From Henckelia pumila (Eukaryota; Streptophyta; Magnoliopsida; Lamiales; Gesneriaceae), in NCBI RefSeq assembly GCF_033568475.1, contig NC_133122.1:66115442-66179441 (forward strand): a DNA stretch of 64,000 nucleotides, given 5' to 3'. Position numbers and translations under genes: made by a program. Shown one piece after another: positions 1 to 12,800 of this stretch. The notes below the pieces were generated by a model. The model saw nothing but the letters and a program-made list of their open reading frames with translations, had not been told where the DNA came from and did no database searches. The first letter of the stretch is position 1. Every line of letters begins with the position of its first letter.

Positions 1-570
1 AAGTTTCAACTCCTTACGTTTGTGCTTAAGGTAGTTTTTGAAGTCTTTCCACAGTGGAGGCAATTTCTCAATGATAGACGCGACTTGGAATGGTTCATTG
101 ATTTCCATTCTTTTGGCCAATAAGTCATGCAAGATGATTTGTATCTCTTGCACTTGACTCATTACAGTTTTTGAGTCTACCATCTTGAAGTCCAGAAATT
201 TGCCAACTACAAACTTCTTTATGCCGGCATCTTCAGTTTTGTACTTCTTTTCCAAAGAATCCCATAATTTCTTGGCCGTCTTCACAGAGGAGTAAACACT
301 ATAGAGAGTGTCGTCGAGGCCATTCAGAATATAATTCCTGCAGAGAAAATCGTTGTGGTTCCATGCATCTATTGTTGTCCTTCTTTGTGTGTCAGAATCG
401 CCTTCAACGACGACGGGGGGATCCTCCTTGAGAAATCTAGACAGATTAAGGGTGGTCAGATAGAACAGCATCTTCTGCTGCCAACGTTTGAAGTCGGCAC
501 CAGAAAACTTTGGCGGCTTTTCTCCATGAGCGGGGGCGGAAGCGAGCGGAGTGAATGAGACAGTAGACAT
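1..570 (-). CDS. gag: Copia-type gag, N-terminal part, runs off the window edge
   Basis: The frame opens with ATG at 570-568 and reads leftward. It contains a run typical of plant copia gag (KPPKFSGADFKRWQQKMLFY around residues 18-38), followed by a UBN2-like helical region with WDSLEKKY and VGKFLDFKM motifs. It should package element RNA in cytoplasmic particles. The downstream nucleocapsid, protease, integrase and reverse transcriptase are not in this copy because the window starts here. The same gene is seen further along at 24546-25510. Family assignment rests on sequence pattern only. Confidence 0.75.
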   Translation of the reverse strand, partial: MSTVSFTPLASAPAHGEKPPKFSGADFKRWQQKMLFYLTTLNLSRFLKEDPPVVVEGDSDTQRRTTIDAWNHNDFLCRNYILNGLDDTLYSVYSSVKTAKKLWDSLEKKYKTEDAGIKKFVVGKFLDFKMVDSKTVMSQVQEIQIILHDLLAKRMEINEPFQVASIIEKLPPLWKDFKNYLKHKRKELKL

Positions 571-1046
571 CTTCAGAATCCGGGAAATACAAAGAATTTC
601 GTCTTGCGATTGTTTGAAGGGTGTATTCCGAATTCTGAAAACCTTGTTTAAACAGCAGCAACAATAACAGCGACAATAATGAACACAGTCGAGGCGAGAG
701 AAACTCTCTATCCGCAAGACGAAATTGCTCGTTCCAAGTGCTAAATGTTAGCGGCAATCGTCTCTAAGATACAACGACTTTCGATCGTGATATAGCAGCA
801 CAACAAATATCACGAACTTCAACGAACGAAAATATGCTTTAACTTTTCTTTGAGAAAGTGAGGGAGAGTTTTTGAGAATCAGAAATCTAAAATGTATGTT
901 ATCAGATGTTTCTATATATCATTTATATGTTATAACCACCATATATATAGTGTTATACACAAAACAACACGTTTTAAGGCGTAAGGATGCAACCCATGAC
1001 AGAAAAATGCCAGAAACAATCGTGACTGTTAGTTCTGCAGAAGGTG

Positions 1047-1170
1047 CGCTCGGGCGGTAATTTTCTACCGCGCGAGCTCGTGCGGTAATTTTTTAACCGC
1101 GCGGGCGTTGAACTCACTGTCTTGCATGTGCGGTGCTGCGCCCGCGCGGTAATATTTTACCGCTCGGGCC
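1047..1170. repeat. Three GC-armed hairpin motifs in the copia LTR/leader (first copy)
   Basis: Three units of the form GCGGTAA-(A/T)n-TTACCGC with GC-rich flanks (cgggcggtaa/ctaccgcgcg, gtgcggtaa/aaccgcgcgg, gcgcggtaa/ttaccgctcgg) occur within 125 bases. Each can fold on itself and can also pair with the others. They stand out from the AT-rich surroundings. Confidence 0.7.
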
Positions 1171-1553
1171 TACTCCATAAAATAATAAAATATTATTTTA
1201 AATAAATTTTATTCAAAAGAATAATCGGATCAGAAGACCACACCACGCCGAGCCGAGCCGGCCGCGCGCGCGCGTGTTTGTTGCATCGACTAGCGTCTTG
1301 CCCCTTTACAAAACATCTGGTGCCCTAAGGGCCCAATCTCATAGTTCAATGTTGGACTAATTAAGGTGAACAACAAATTGAAGTTGTTCCAATGTGGGAC
1401 TACCATTTCCCCATTTCCCTCCAATTTATTTCACCAAAATTTTGAATTTTGTAATACTTTGGACAAGGCTTTTACAAACAATTTGGGTTAATCAATTCAA
1501 ACCCTTTCAAGCCCATTTCAATTGTAATTCATTCAATAATACAATTTCCAACG

Positions 1554-2947
1554 ATTCTGTGTGAGATAAAATTGTTTTTTGTTGAGGATTTAGATGTTGC
1601 AACCGTAAATCATAAATGTTGATACATTGAATGTAATGTGTGTTTCTCGAAAAAATAATGAGATAGGCATATATAAGAACTTGATAAAGTAGGTAGCAAT
1701 AGTAGTATAAATTAGTGCACGGAGCACGTCTCCAAATTAAAACTCAAGAAGTCATTAATCATTGATAAATTCAAGCTCGCAAGCTAAATTATGTTTTGAG
1801 GTCCATCATCCAAATTTTATAATTGAGATCGATCGAGCGATTAATTTTATAAATGTAATTGGTAAGTTATACTTGATTAATATTAAAAACACTTCTTACG
1901 AAAAAAAATAAATTTATAAGATTATTCTACGGTCGAATTTCTCAAAACCTCAGCCAAATAGACTCTTGTTTTATTTCAAAAACGAAAGAAAAAAAAATAC
2001 ATAAATGAATATGCTGCAGCCCCTTATTTTTGCCTTTGAATTTATTTATTTTTAAATCTTACTATCTTATCATAATAAAATCTCTTACTAAAATATCACT
2101 CATATTTACAAAACAGATATACCAATGGTTCTTTGGTGACTATTTGTCACATAAGCTTTATATATATATTTTTTCATTTTTATAAAAATTTCACCCTTAT
2201 TTTTAATTTTTGTTTTCTTAAACAATGAATTTTACAAATATTCAACACGGGAAATATTCACATAACCATGGGATGTGCCAAGTCATCACATTTATATATT
2301 TGTTTTTAGAGTAGGAAAGTTCCTAAATTCCGTAACCTAGCTAATCTGGCTACATAAATGGAAACAGGACAATTTTTATAGCACAGTGCAATTATAGGAC
2401 CGCCCCCACACCACATTTTATAGAATGGGGTGATTTAGTAGAAGATTAATAAAAGGCTACTTGGTAGGCTAACTACATTATATTCCACCTAACACATCAA
2501 ATAAGCCATTGACAATTAAGTCCTTGATCGGGACATTTTAACCTACGGTTGTAGTACTATTTAAATGATACATCTAACGATAAATATTTATTATAAATAA
2601 ATGTAAAATTCATTAAAAATCAATGCAGCATACATAGCAGGCCGCGGCGGGCACCCGGGCTCGAACTTTTCGAGCCCCGTGATTCTTTGTCCATCTCCTT
2701 ATCAGAATAATGGTAATCTTCTTCATACCTACGTATAACCATTTGGATGCATATCCGAATTTGGATATGAATAAGACATCTGCAGACGACATTTGTTTAT
2801 ACACCCAAAAACATCAAAGCTATCACCAGTTAAGAAAATTGTGTTCATCAGAAACCAGTCCCATGTAACCAACACACACACACACTCGTACAAACACAAT
2901 TAACAAAGGATCAATGTACACTATATTTGCCACAAAGGCCAACTCGA
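1554..2947. other. AT-rich spacer between copia LTR and MACPF gene (first copy)
   Basis: No convincing gene. The part nearest 2948 should contain the 3' untranslated region and polyadenylation signals of the MACPF gene, which is read leftward. A short GC-rich patch (about 2638-2675) and a CA run (2873-2883) are the only landmarks seen. Confidence 0.6.
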
Positions 2948-5900
2948 TCAGTAATTAAGTAACGAGTACTTCACTCTCACTACAATTCTCCCTTTCTCTA
3001 CACCAAGCTTACCGCCCGTCACCAACCAGTGGCCCGGGCTATCTTCGGGTCCCTTTCTCATTTCAGACGTGTCTATAAATTTTGCCAACTTGTTCCCTGC
3101 GTAGTTTTCCCCCGAACTTGAACCCGACTCATCCTGATTTTCGACACTACTGTGTTTTTTCGACTTATCGTTGGGAACATGATCCCATAAAGATCTCCTC
3201 ACCGTGCATCCCGGAAGCCTCGAATACAAAAGCTTCATATGCAAGACGTTTCTTGACCCAAAATCCCCACACAACCGAGTTGAGCCCCGGTGACAATGTA
3301 CACACCCGTGAGATCACTGATTAAGGTTTCCGGGTTCTCGATTGGCGCGGTGCTCACATGGGAGAATTTTTTCCATTTTACGGGCTCGAACCATCTGCTG
3401 TCTTGTTCCTCAGGCCCCTGCCATTTTGGAGCACCTATTGCTATGTGTGAGTCCCAGTATGGCTGGAGGATCTTTGGAAGAGACACAAGGTGTTGAAGAT
3501 GGACACTAAGCCGGTTTTGCTTCGTTCCTTCAAGGCACAATCGCATTCCAGTTACAGGTTTTCGGCCAACTGATACCTGTGTAATTCATATCAAGACAAG
3601 TTGCAAGTTTATCGATATGGCATATGCCAAAAAGAGGAAAAGAGTTCCAACTTTACAGTCAACTCTTAATGAATCGCTTATAGACTAACTTGCACGCAAT
3701 GAATGCCATGAAAAGGATGCACTAATTCTTAAACCTTGATTTACTTGTACAACTTATTCATCCCTTTCAATTAATTTTGATCTCGAAAAAAATTGAAACC
3801 TTCGGGCATGCAGTTTATATTAGCATTCATCAAATGATTTCATGTCAGGACGGTCTGCAGGATATTCTTTTGCAAGTTCCAGTTTCAATAAGCAATCCCC
3901 AAAGACAAATAAATGGATCAATAGAGGACATAGGACATACATGTTTACAATCATAAATAAACGCACACATACTTGCTCTTGGCTGACATATAGCTTTTGT
4001 CCCATCATGCTAAATTGTAAGGATGGGCAAACAGGTTCCTTTCTTGGTTGCCCAGGAAAAATATTCTGTACGGGGGCCCATACTCGAGGGACCTGAAACT
4101 CGAGAAAATATCTTAGCTCTTCAATCTGAGGCTTGTCTGCAAAAGATATTAATTGCGATCTTTCAGGCAAAAGGTTCCAACCAACACTGTTGAGTCACTG
4201 TAAATTCTTATTGGCTGGAGATAATCCAGAAGACAAAGACAAAATTTCTTACACTCAAGGTAGAGAGAGATCGCGCGAGACAAATGCTCCTTTCCTCTAA
4301 CTCCATCAAGAAGTTCCGTTATTGGAAAGAATGACATTTCAATTACATCTGGAGAAGATGGGACCGTTCTTGCCCATTGGGTGTGGCTTTGCTCCAGATC
4401 ATCCCCTCCCCTTCTTCTGAATATGACAGTAACATCCTGCACGAGATACAAAATTTCTTTAAGTGTCATTCCAGATAAGCGTTCCCTCAATTTCGACAAG
4501 CATTCAACTTGCGAGAACAGATAAAGTTATTGACACCATATATTGCTAATACCCAACTTCGGTACCTAATTACATATTAGTATATTACACCAACAACAAA
4601 GTTTGGATTTCAGGGAGGTTTAAAAAAAGGATCGCACACCTACTCAAGAAGCAATCTATCATATTAAGGTACACAATTTGCAATTATTAGAAGATTTGTA
4701 TTATTGAACCAGGAAAATCGACCTTAACCATCCAACTTGCATTAGATTTTTTCAGTAAATAATAAATAATAATGTGATCCAAGGATGCAACAAACCATGC
4801 GTCAAAGAATGCAAAATGTTATAATTCTAGCGCAACACTTTTTATTCATTTTAGTGGGATTGACAAATGTTCCAAGGTCGTCCTATTTTTACAGTATGCA
4901 GCTAAGTTTCATTCTCTCAGTTTAAGATCAACATATCTGCATTCGTAGTCACACAGCATGAGCAAGGCAAGTTTCCAAGTTCTCCGCGATTTATTTCTTG
5001 GATCACTAGTTGGTGTGCTATACAATGGTCAAACTCCACATCCTTACATAAGAGGGAGAGGAAGTGCAAAAACACAGTGAACAATTATCTTTCTGTTTCA
5101 TGACGACAATAGGAAGGTTCTGCATACCTCTTTACCACTACCAGAGAGATAAGGTGCAGTAGCTGGCTGTGGGTATATCCCTTGGCTGTTGAACAGAGAA
5201 GGATCGGTGCCCTGAATTATTCAACGGGAAGGAAAAATGTGAGAGGAATGAAGTGGAGCTAGACAGATGAAAAAAAAAATGTACCAAAGATCAAGAAGCG
5301 TAAAACAAGAAATACAGTGGAACTAGCCTTATCCTTGAAATTTAATAGACCTGAACTTGCAAGGCCTTCTGTGCTTGAAAACCTTTGGTTTCCAATATCT
5401 TGAACATAATTCTTGATTTCAATCATAGACAGAGGTGATGATAGGTGCTGTTTGACATAGATTACATCTTTACCGCCAATAGTTACGGACGTAATAACAT
5501 GTGTGCCGAAATTTTCAATGAAGCTGTACGAAGTTACAACAGTACAACAATTGAGGGTCGTATACTTTGTAAAAAGACGTATGTGTATACAATATTGAAA
5601 ATTTGTCCACCAGTCTATACCTCGCTAAAGCAGGTGGGTCCCATGATGTTGGGACTGCTCTTTTAACGTTTTCATTCAAAACCATGGGAGATTTAACAAG
5701 TTGAATCTTAGCCAGTGGAATAAAATATCCATCCATGCAAAGAGATTTTGTGGCAGCAGCATCCACATGCTTAGAACCAGTGAAGCTGAATGCAGCATTG
5801 AAACTACCAAGTGGTGTATATCCAGAGAGAGCAGCCATTTTGTTAAAGTATTCTACCATCTGCATTCATATTTCACTTATTAACCCGGAATGGGTAGTCG

Positions 5901-8048
5901 AAAAGCATCAAAAGTTGATGAATAACCGTACATTCATTATCAATTGTTACTATAGGATTTATTGGGCTCTATCCTAGTCAATGTCAATCATCACAATATT
6001 CATCAGATGAAGAGGTACAAGCATGAGACCAAAGGAAGTGTAGATAAAGGCTTGCAACTGCAATTTGTGAAATCTAAACGGACCAAAATAATGGAGAAAA
6101 CGAGAAGTGTTCCTTAATCAAGTCAGACAAACAATAAAATCCATTCAGTACATGAGGACAAAACAAAGGCTTCAATTTCCATCATTACAAAGGTTCGCTG
6201 AAACAATCGTAGACATTGTCATGGAGGTGCATTTCATAGAACGGTGACGGTGACAGTCACGGATATTTTTTAGAGAAAAATATAAACATTTTGGAAAATT
6301 TTGGAAACATATTTAATGAAGAAAATCAGAAAATTTTGGAGAAAAATTCAAAAACCGTTCCTCAATGGCTGCAAAGGCCGAGAAAATGGTGATATTCCAT
6401 CAAAAACAGTGTTATACTAATTCACCCATTTCAGTAAGGAACTTTCTCGCGGCAGCTACCATTTCCATTCCGGAATGGAAAACCATGATCATTAATCCTC
6501 AAACGCTCCCTGATCCATTCAAATTTTCATTTTAAATCTAATTAAAAAAATTGAAGCAATTATCTACCACAAATTTCGAGTTATGACCGTGAGAGACAAT
6601 GTTTTCTTTAGCAATAGCTGTAGATGCAGTAAGGTTAGCTACGAGAAACTCAAACAACCGCGACATATTATCTCAAAGAAGCACAAGTTTTTCTGAGGCA
6701 CATTTGGAGTGTCATACTCTAGAAACAAACTCTTAGTAATTTATGGCATGAGAATCGAACTAGAATTGAAGTTATTTCGTGATTCTCACACGAATTTTCC
6801 ATCACCAGGGGTGCTACTTATGAGGAATATAAGTCAGTCAATTGCCATATAGGACGTATCTCCAATTCATTTTCAAATTTATTCTTTCAGAATTCTTTCA
6901 GCTACCGTCATCTACAGAGGAATCTACTCCATGGATAAAGGTGGCTAAGTCCTTTATGTACCCATCTCCCATATTATTTTATAAGAACATTAATAAAACA
7001 ACGGTGACATCATATTTCGGATTAAGGCTTGTCTGGATATGTCGATGACAACGAAGATGCGTAGAGAATGCAACTTTTCTGCTTATTATCCACCAAATGG
7101 AAAAACATCATAACTTTTTGAGTGTGTTTGCATTCATTCCCTCTACAATTCTTATGAAAGCTCTTATTTGTTAGTTATTATAAATTTATTCTCAAATGGA
7201 TTGTGATGTCAAAAACGATTTATACGATTCATGACTCTCAAGTGTAGGAAGGCCTGTCATCTCCTCCTGACTAGAACCAATATAAAAATTTCTACTCCTG
7301 ATAAAATGTCAATTAAAACTTCAACTATTAGTCCTTAAACTGTTCTGGCTTCAGTCCACTGACTACACTCCTAATAATTCTGTTCATCTTACAATTTTCA
7401 GATCCACTGTTCAGTCCTTCCTAAGAAAAATTATAATCTTTATCTTCTCTATATTCATATGACTTTGCTAATTAAAGTCCTAGCAGCATGATATAGGCAT
7501 GTGATGGCATAAAGAGAGCAATGGATACACTTACTTACATTAAGAATAAGAGGGAGAGGGGTAAGTAGGGCTATCACCAATAAACTTCAGTTCAAAAATT
7601 TTTGCTTTGATTTCGAACACCTATCCTTTTCTTATCCTTTCATGGATATTATTGTGTTGAAACAAAAGGCATCATCCAGCAATCAACCTATAAGGAGGAC
7701 CTATTTCCATCCGGATTGAAAAGAGATGGCAGAATTCAAAAAAAGTAATACAAGAAGACACCCAAAGATTACATTTTATCAACTGCTCACCTCAGTGTAA
7801 CTGCAAACACCGAAGCCATCACGGCCTCTTGGCTCCTGCGAATTCTTGATATCCCTTGAAACATTTTGAACCACCAAGTCTTCGGTTAAGTATAGATTCC
7901 TGGCAAACTCTTCATCAATTTCCACAATTTTTGACCCAGCAACACCTTTACAATAAAGCAACCTCGTATCATAGTTCACGTCAAAACCCCTCCCCAATGC
8001 CTGCACCGAATTTACAGCTGTGTGCAAAGCTGCCGCATTTTCCCCCAT
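2948..8048 (-). CDS. MACPF domain protein, CAD1/NSL1 type (first copy, frame broken in exon 7)
   Basis: Seven exons on the minus strand: 7791-8048, 5621-5859, 5328-5523, 5128-5211, 4253-4436, 3973-4136 and 2948-3576. All introns are GT-AG except intron 3, which has a GC donor. The start is the ATG at 8048 (MGENAAALHT), not the upstream in-frame one, because family members begin close to the GRGFDV motif. Exon 3 gives the perforin signature FGTHVITSVTIGG. Exon 7 gives the C-terminal motifs KWKKFSHV, GPEDSPGHWLVTG and VKYSLL. Members of this family dampen salicylate-dependent defence and cell death in Arabidopsis; whether they form pores is uncertain. Exon 7 carries 2 extra bases near 3265-3275 relative to the other copy, which breaks the frame. 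Combining both copies gives an uninterrupted protein of about 583 residues, normal for the family. Confidence 0.85.
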
Positions 8049-8420
8049 ATCATCACTCCAGCCTCCCCACACCTTCCCCACACCCACCAACAAAAACAAA
8101 CAAATCCCTGAAATTCTCAGGACCTCGATATTACAATACGAATCCAAGAGATCCCACTTCTATTCAATCGCAAGAAAAAACACTTTCAGCAATCAAGATT
8201 CAATCTTTGCAATCAGGATTAAAAAAATACCCAATTCAAACTCAATCTCAAATGAGCGGAGCTCAGTAAATTTCTTGCTCCAGCATACAGCAGAAAACGT
8301 AGAATTCAGCCATGAACTAAATCTCAACTCTTGCAGATCGGATAATCATAAAGCTCGATCTAACTTCGAACGGAAAAAAAAAATCTCTCTCTCTCAGAAA
8401 TTAACAATATCCAAACGAAT

Positions 8421-8427
8421 TTATATA
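8421..8427 (-). promoter_or_regulatory. Probable TATA box of the MACPF gene (first copy)
   Basis: TATATAA on the minus strand, about 375 bases upstream of the chosen ATG. It would imply a leader of roughly 340 nt that includes a GAGAGAGAG tract near 8383-8394. Placement is by motif only. Confidence 0.5.
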
Positions 8428-8650
8428 ACAAAACAAAACTCTTTCGATGGCGACTAGTGAAAAATTCACCAAGAAAGATTGACTCCCAGAAAAAGTAGAA
8501 ACCTTTTGAGTTTGAGTTAAATTTTCCTCACAGATCTTGAACCTTCTTATTTGCAGAATTTTTCAGGTTTCACTTGGGTCGCTAATCTTGATGTATGTAC
8601 GTAACATATTAACATACATTGTGTGTACGTTTTTGTCTGACCACTGTGCG

Positions 8651-8771
8651 TTGACTGCGCTCTTTTCATTCACGAATTTCATCAGCCAAAAGCCCTTATC
8701 ATCTGACCGTTGAATTGGATTCTTTTCACTATATCCAACGGAAGGGCCAGGAAAAACGAGTTGACTTTGAC
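8651..8771. promoter_or_regulatory. W-box cluster upstream of the MACPF gene (first copy)
   Basis: TTGACT at 8651, 8761 and 8767, the last two in direct tandem, 220-350 bases upstream of the probable TATA box. A further AGTCAA lies near 8978 and TTGACT near 9168. TTGAC[C/T] is the WRKY binding site, and tandem W-boxes are common in defence gene promoters, which fits a MACPF immune regulator. Function is inferred. Confidence 0.5.
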
Positions 8772-9838
8772 TCAATGGTGAGATGGAGTGCAAGTTGAAG
8801 TTACCGAATTTGTGGGCATTTACTTCATATAAACAAATATAAATTTCAAAAATCATCCCTTTCGTCACCCATTTATTACTATATCCAATTACATAATACA
8901 TTAAACCAGTTTTTTTTCTGGTTTTTTTCCCAGTTAATACGGTTTGATTAGGTTGTCTTTTGCTATATTAATGCACAGTCAAAAACTAAACGTGAAGTGG
9001 GAATATTTTGTTTCCCTATTTTAGATGTCATTTTGTGAAAAAAGAAAGAAAAAACGGAGAATGGATCTATTGTGAAGACTGTCTTCAATCATTCTCGTAT
9101 TTATAATAAAATTAATATTTTTGACATCAAAAATAATATTTTTTATTAAATGATCCAATTAAAACATTTGACTCACGTGAGTTTTTGTGTTTAATAATTC
9201 ATCTAACATTAGTTTTTGTGTTGAATGGAACGGTCAGATTTCTAATCTCCGTGTGATTTTTATTTTGGAAATAATTATGTCTCAACATGTACTGAAATAC
9301 AAACACGCACACAGAAATTTTATTTAAATAAATAAATTTTTTTTTTAAAAAAAAAAAAAAACAATCGGGGGAACTTGGTGACAACTGGCATGTTACTTGG
9401 TTCCATTGCCCTGAAATGATAGAGAGAACTGAATCGCTGCGCAAACACAACTGGGAATTTCTCAGTTTCACATCCTGCTAAAATGTGCCACAACAATCTA
9501 GGATAAACATTAGAGTCGTTCATCGAGATTCTACCTTTATAGTATTGCTTTATTTATTTAACTATGATATTTATCAATACGTGTGAGACTCGTTGATCCA
9601 TCCATAGGTTATAGTTTCACCACGTTGGCGCAGCTTTTATGTTGAGCATTTCGAGGAATTCATAGGAAAAAATGCTACATTCACCTAATGTAGATAACAT
9701 TTAATAGGAGTTTCATGAACACCCATATAATACACAGGCTCTAAACCCTGGATTGAGTAAATCAAGCGTGTTCTTCTACTTTATTATCACTTGTCATATT
9801 CTTTTCATTAATCTTCATCAGATATAAGATTTACCCTG

Positions 9839-12800
9839 CTACTGCGAATTTCTGGCCTTTTTCACAGCAAAAAGTTGGCGAATAAAAGAAAATTTCCCTT
9901 TTGCTGGGGGAGAAAACTCAATAATGGCCCCATTGCTTGTAAATTCTGTCTCAGAGGAGTCAGATTCTGGCAAAGATGGAGAAGAGGGTTCCAGGTAAAG
10001 AGAAATTCATTGATCATCCGAATGATCTGGCTGAAGCTGGGTCGCACGTTCGGATCCTCGACCCAGCATGAGTGGATTATGAAGGCAAGATCAGGTGGTG
10101 TGTCCCCTGGAAGAGTAGGCCGAGCTTGCTGCATTTTCAAATGAGAACCAATGCTGATCTGTTAGTACTTTTTAAACATTTTCCTTATAAACATTCAAAA
10201 CATTCGAGTCATGAAAATAAGGAATTGATATCATTGATCATCGTTTCTTTCTCAGAAGTCTTCACCAGAGTTTTAGACTTGTAAACAGTCCTAGTTGAGA
10301 CTCGGACTTAAACAGGGTCGGTCCTACCTACATAATAGAAGTATCCGTGCTTATCATCAATTATGACATCCCTACTAGAGCTGTCAAACGGGCCAACCCA
10401 TTGCGGGGCGGGCCGGCCCACCAAAAATCCAACTTTTGGCGGGTTGATGGCGGGCCGACCCACCATCCTGGCGGGCTGAAAATCCTCAACCCAACCCAAC
10501 CAAAGGTGGGTTGCGGATTAGGCGGGCCGGCCCGCGGGTTGGCTCATGACAAATAAAAATAAATAAAAAATACTATAATTAATTATAAATATCATTTCAT
10601 ATATAAATATTAATAGAAACATATTAATAAAAAAATTTAATTATTGATTTCATGTGTAAATTTTTATATAAAGTAATTAATACAAAAAAATTCCACAACT
10701 TTTATTAAAAAATACATATATCACAATAAAAATAAAAATAAATTATTAATTCTCCAGCCCGCGCGGGTCGCGGCCTAGGCGGGTTGGCCCATCTAGGCCC
10801 ACCTTTTTGTTGGGTTAAAAAATTTTCAACCCAACCCACTTAAATTATGTGGCGGGCCGGGCCGACCCGACGAGCCTAACCCAAATTGACGGCTCTAATC
10901 CCTAACCAGCCAAAATAAATACTCTCAAGTCCAAATCCAACTTTTAGATTGGTCTTCTACCACCATGTCTTTCAAAGTATCTTACAATGATAAAATCCCA
11001 AATTATTTATCAGCTTCAAATATCAAACTATAAGTTGCACAGGACTCAAATATCTCCATGCAAATAATGGCATGTGGTCAGGAAAAAATCACAAGTAAAA
11101 ATGAACTGTTTCATAAATTTGAAAAGGCTAGCTCATTTCTGCACCTTAAAAGCAGCTGCATATGCGGCCTGCAAATTTGACATCCCCTCAAATGGCATGC
11201 GATTTGTCAGCAGTTCCCAAAGAACAATGCCAAAACTGTAAACCATCAACTTTGTTATTGTAGTGCTTTCTTTTCCCCTTGTCGAAGTGTCACAGTACTG
11301 TACAACTGGAGAGTTTGGTGGAACCAATCAGTGGGCTCATCTTATAAGCAGGATTTTGGCTTAACCATATGAAGATTTGAAAATATAAGAAGAATTGCTT
11401 AAATTTATGACTTGAATATAATTCTATTTTGGAAATTTCTGTTTTTGCCATGTAAAAATACCTTGGAATTAATATTGTAAAGATTTAAAAATGAATAAAT
11501 AGAGAACGAGGAAAATTTGGCCAAAAAAAAAAAAGAAATATGAATGTATCATAACATTTTATCATGATAGGTAAAATAAAAATTGCATACCTCAGGGGCC
11601 ATCCAGCGGTATGTCCCAGTTTACCGCAGTCATCATTTCAGTAAGAGACTCTTCTCTTGCAAGACCAAAATCAGCAAGCTTCCACAGATTTCTGATTCTC
11701 CGTAAGCAGCAAATTGTCTGTGCCATTGGAAAAAGGATTGAGGGCAGTCAAATTAACAGGCACATAGTCACAAAATTGTGACAAAGAATCAAATTTTGAA
11801 TGATCCTAAATAAGAAGATTAAGGAAGTGTTTTCAAAAGATTATGCTTTTGTAGACGTGATTAAATTTATAGATTATGAAAAAGTTAAGAAAAATCAAAA
11901 GTTTAGTGTTTGGAAACAAAAGTGAAAAGTTCAAAATCAAAGTTGAATAGTGTTTGATAAATAAGTGATAAAAGAGTGATTTTAACATTAACCTTTTTAT
12001 TAGAATCAATTTTAAAGAATCATAATCAACATAACATATGACTAGTTTTTGGATTTCAATTAAGTTAAACATAAGCCAACACATAATTTGGGTTTAAGAA
12101 ACATACAAAAGTAATTTTTTTAAGCCAAAATCTAACAATAACTTTTTTTTAGTGATTGCAAACACTCTATAAATATCTCAAACACTTTGCTAATTCAGAA
12201 AGCCACAAGATACCAGGTTTTAAATCTCTGTGAATAATGCCATTCGCATGTAAACAATCCATGGCTTGAGCAATATCAAGAGCGAAACTTAATGCAACAT
12301 GCAGGTCCAACTGGTTAGGACGTATGCTGCTGAGATATTTTCGAAGAGACATTCCAGGTAACAACTCTGTTACTATCACCATAATGGGATCTTTACAACG
12401 CTCCGATAAACTGCAAGAACAAAATCATGACTAGAAGATGGAAAAGCAAAGCAAAGCAAAAAATTTAATTTGTAGCTCAGTGCAGATAAAGCTATGTGAA
12501 ATTTGATTTTAAACAGAAGTATCAGTGTCAAGGGAGACAAATTACTCTCAAACAAAAAATGAATTTGAAAGAACAGTGTCACAGTCTAATTTTAACAAAT
12601 TGCTCTCACCTTAACAAGATTTTTCGTGGCTTTAACTTTTGACATCATTGTGACTTCCCGAACAAAGCGATCCTCCAGGACAGCTCTCTCTTCCAAAGTA
12701 TTACCACAATTGAGAACTTTAATGGCAACAATTCGGTCACCATACCTGTGAAGGAATTGCACTAATATCCACTTAATTAACGTTGGATTTCAATCAAACA

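Larger units (their letters stand above)
1..1553 (-). mobile_element. Ty1/copia LTR retrotransposon, 5' part (first copy)
   Basis: On the minus strand the element begins near 1553 with an LTR-like start (CGTTGGAAATTG here, TGTTGGAAATTG in the other copy). It passes through a promoter-like A/T stretch around 935-950 and a leader, and enters a gag reading frame at 570 that runs off the left edge. Host DNA starting attct follows at 1554. I could not place the LTR/leader border: no classical tRNA-Met primer-binding site (TGGTATCAGAGC) is visible between LTR and gag, so another primer may be used. The 3' LTR lies outside the window. Confidence 0.75.

Noticed and set aside
446-757. 103-codon minus-strand ORF at the copia leader
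   Set aside because: It overlaps the true gag start in another frame and is disrupted in the second copy.
8020-8457. 145-codon plus-strand ORF
   Set aside because: It lies antisense to MACPF exon 1 and its leader, has a low-complexity composition, and is interrupted in the other copy.
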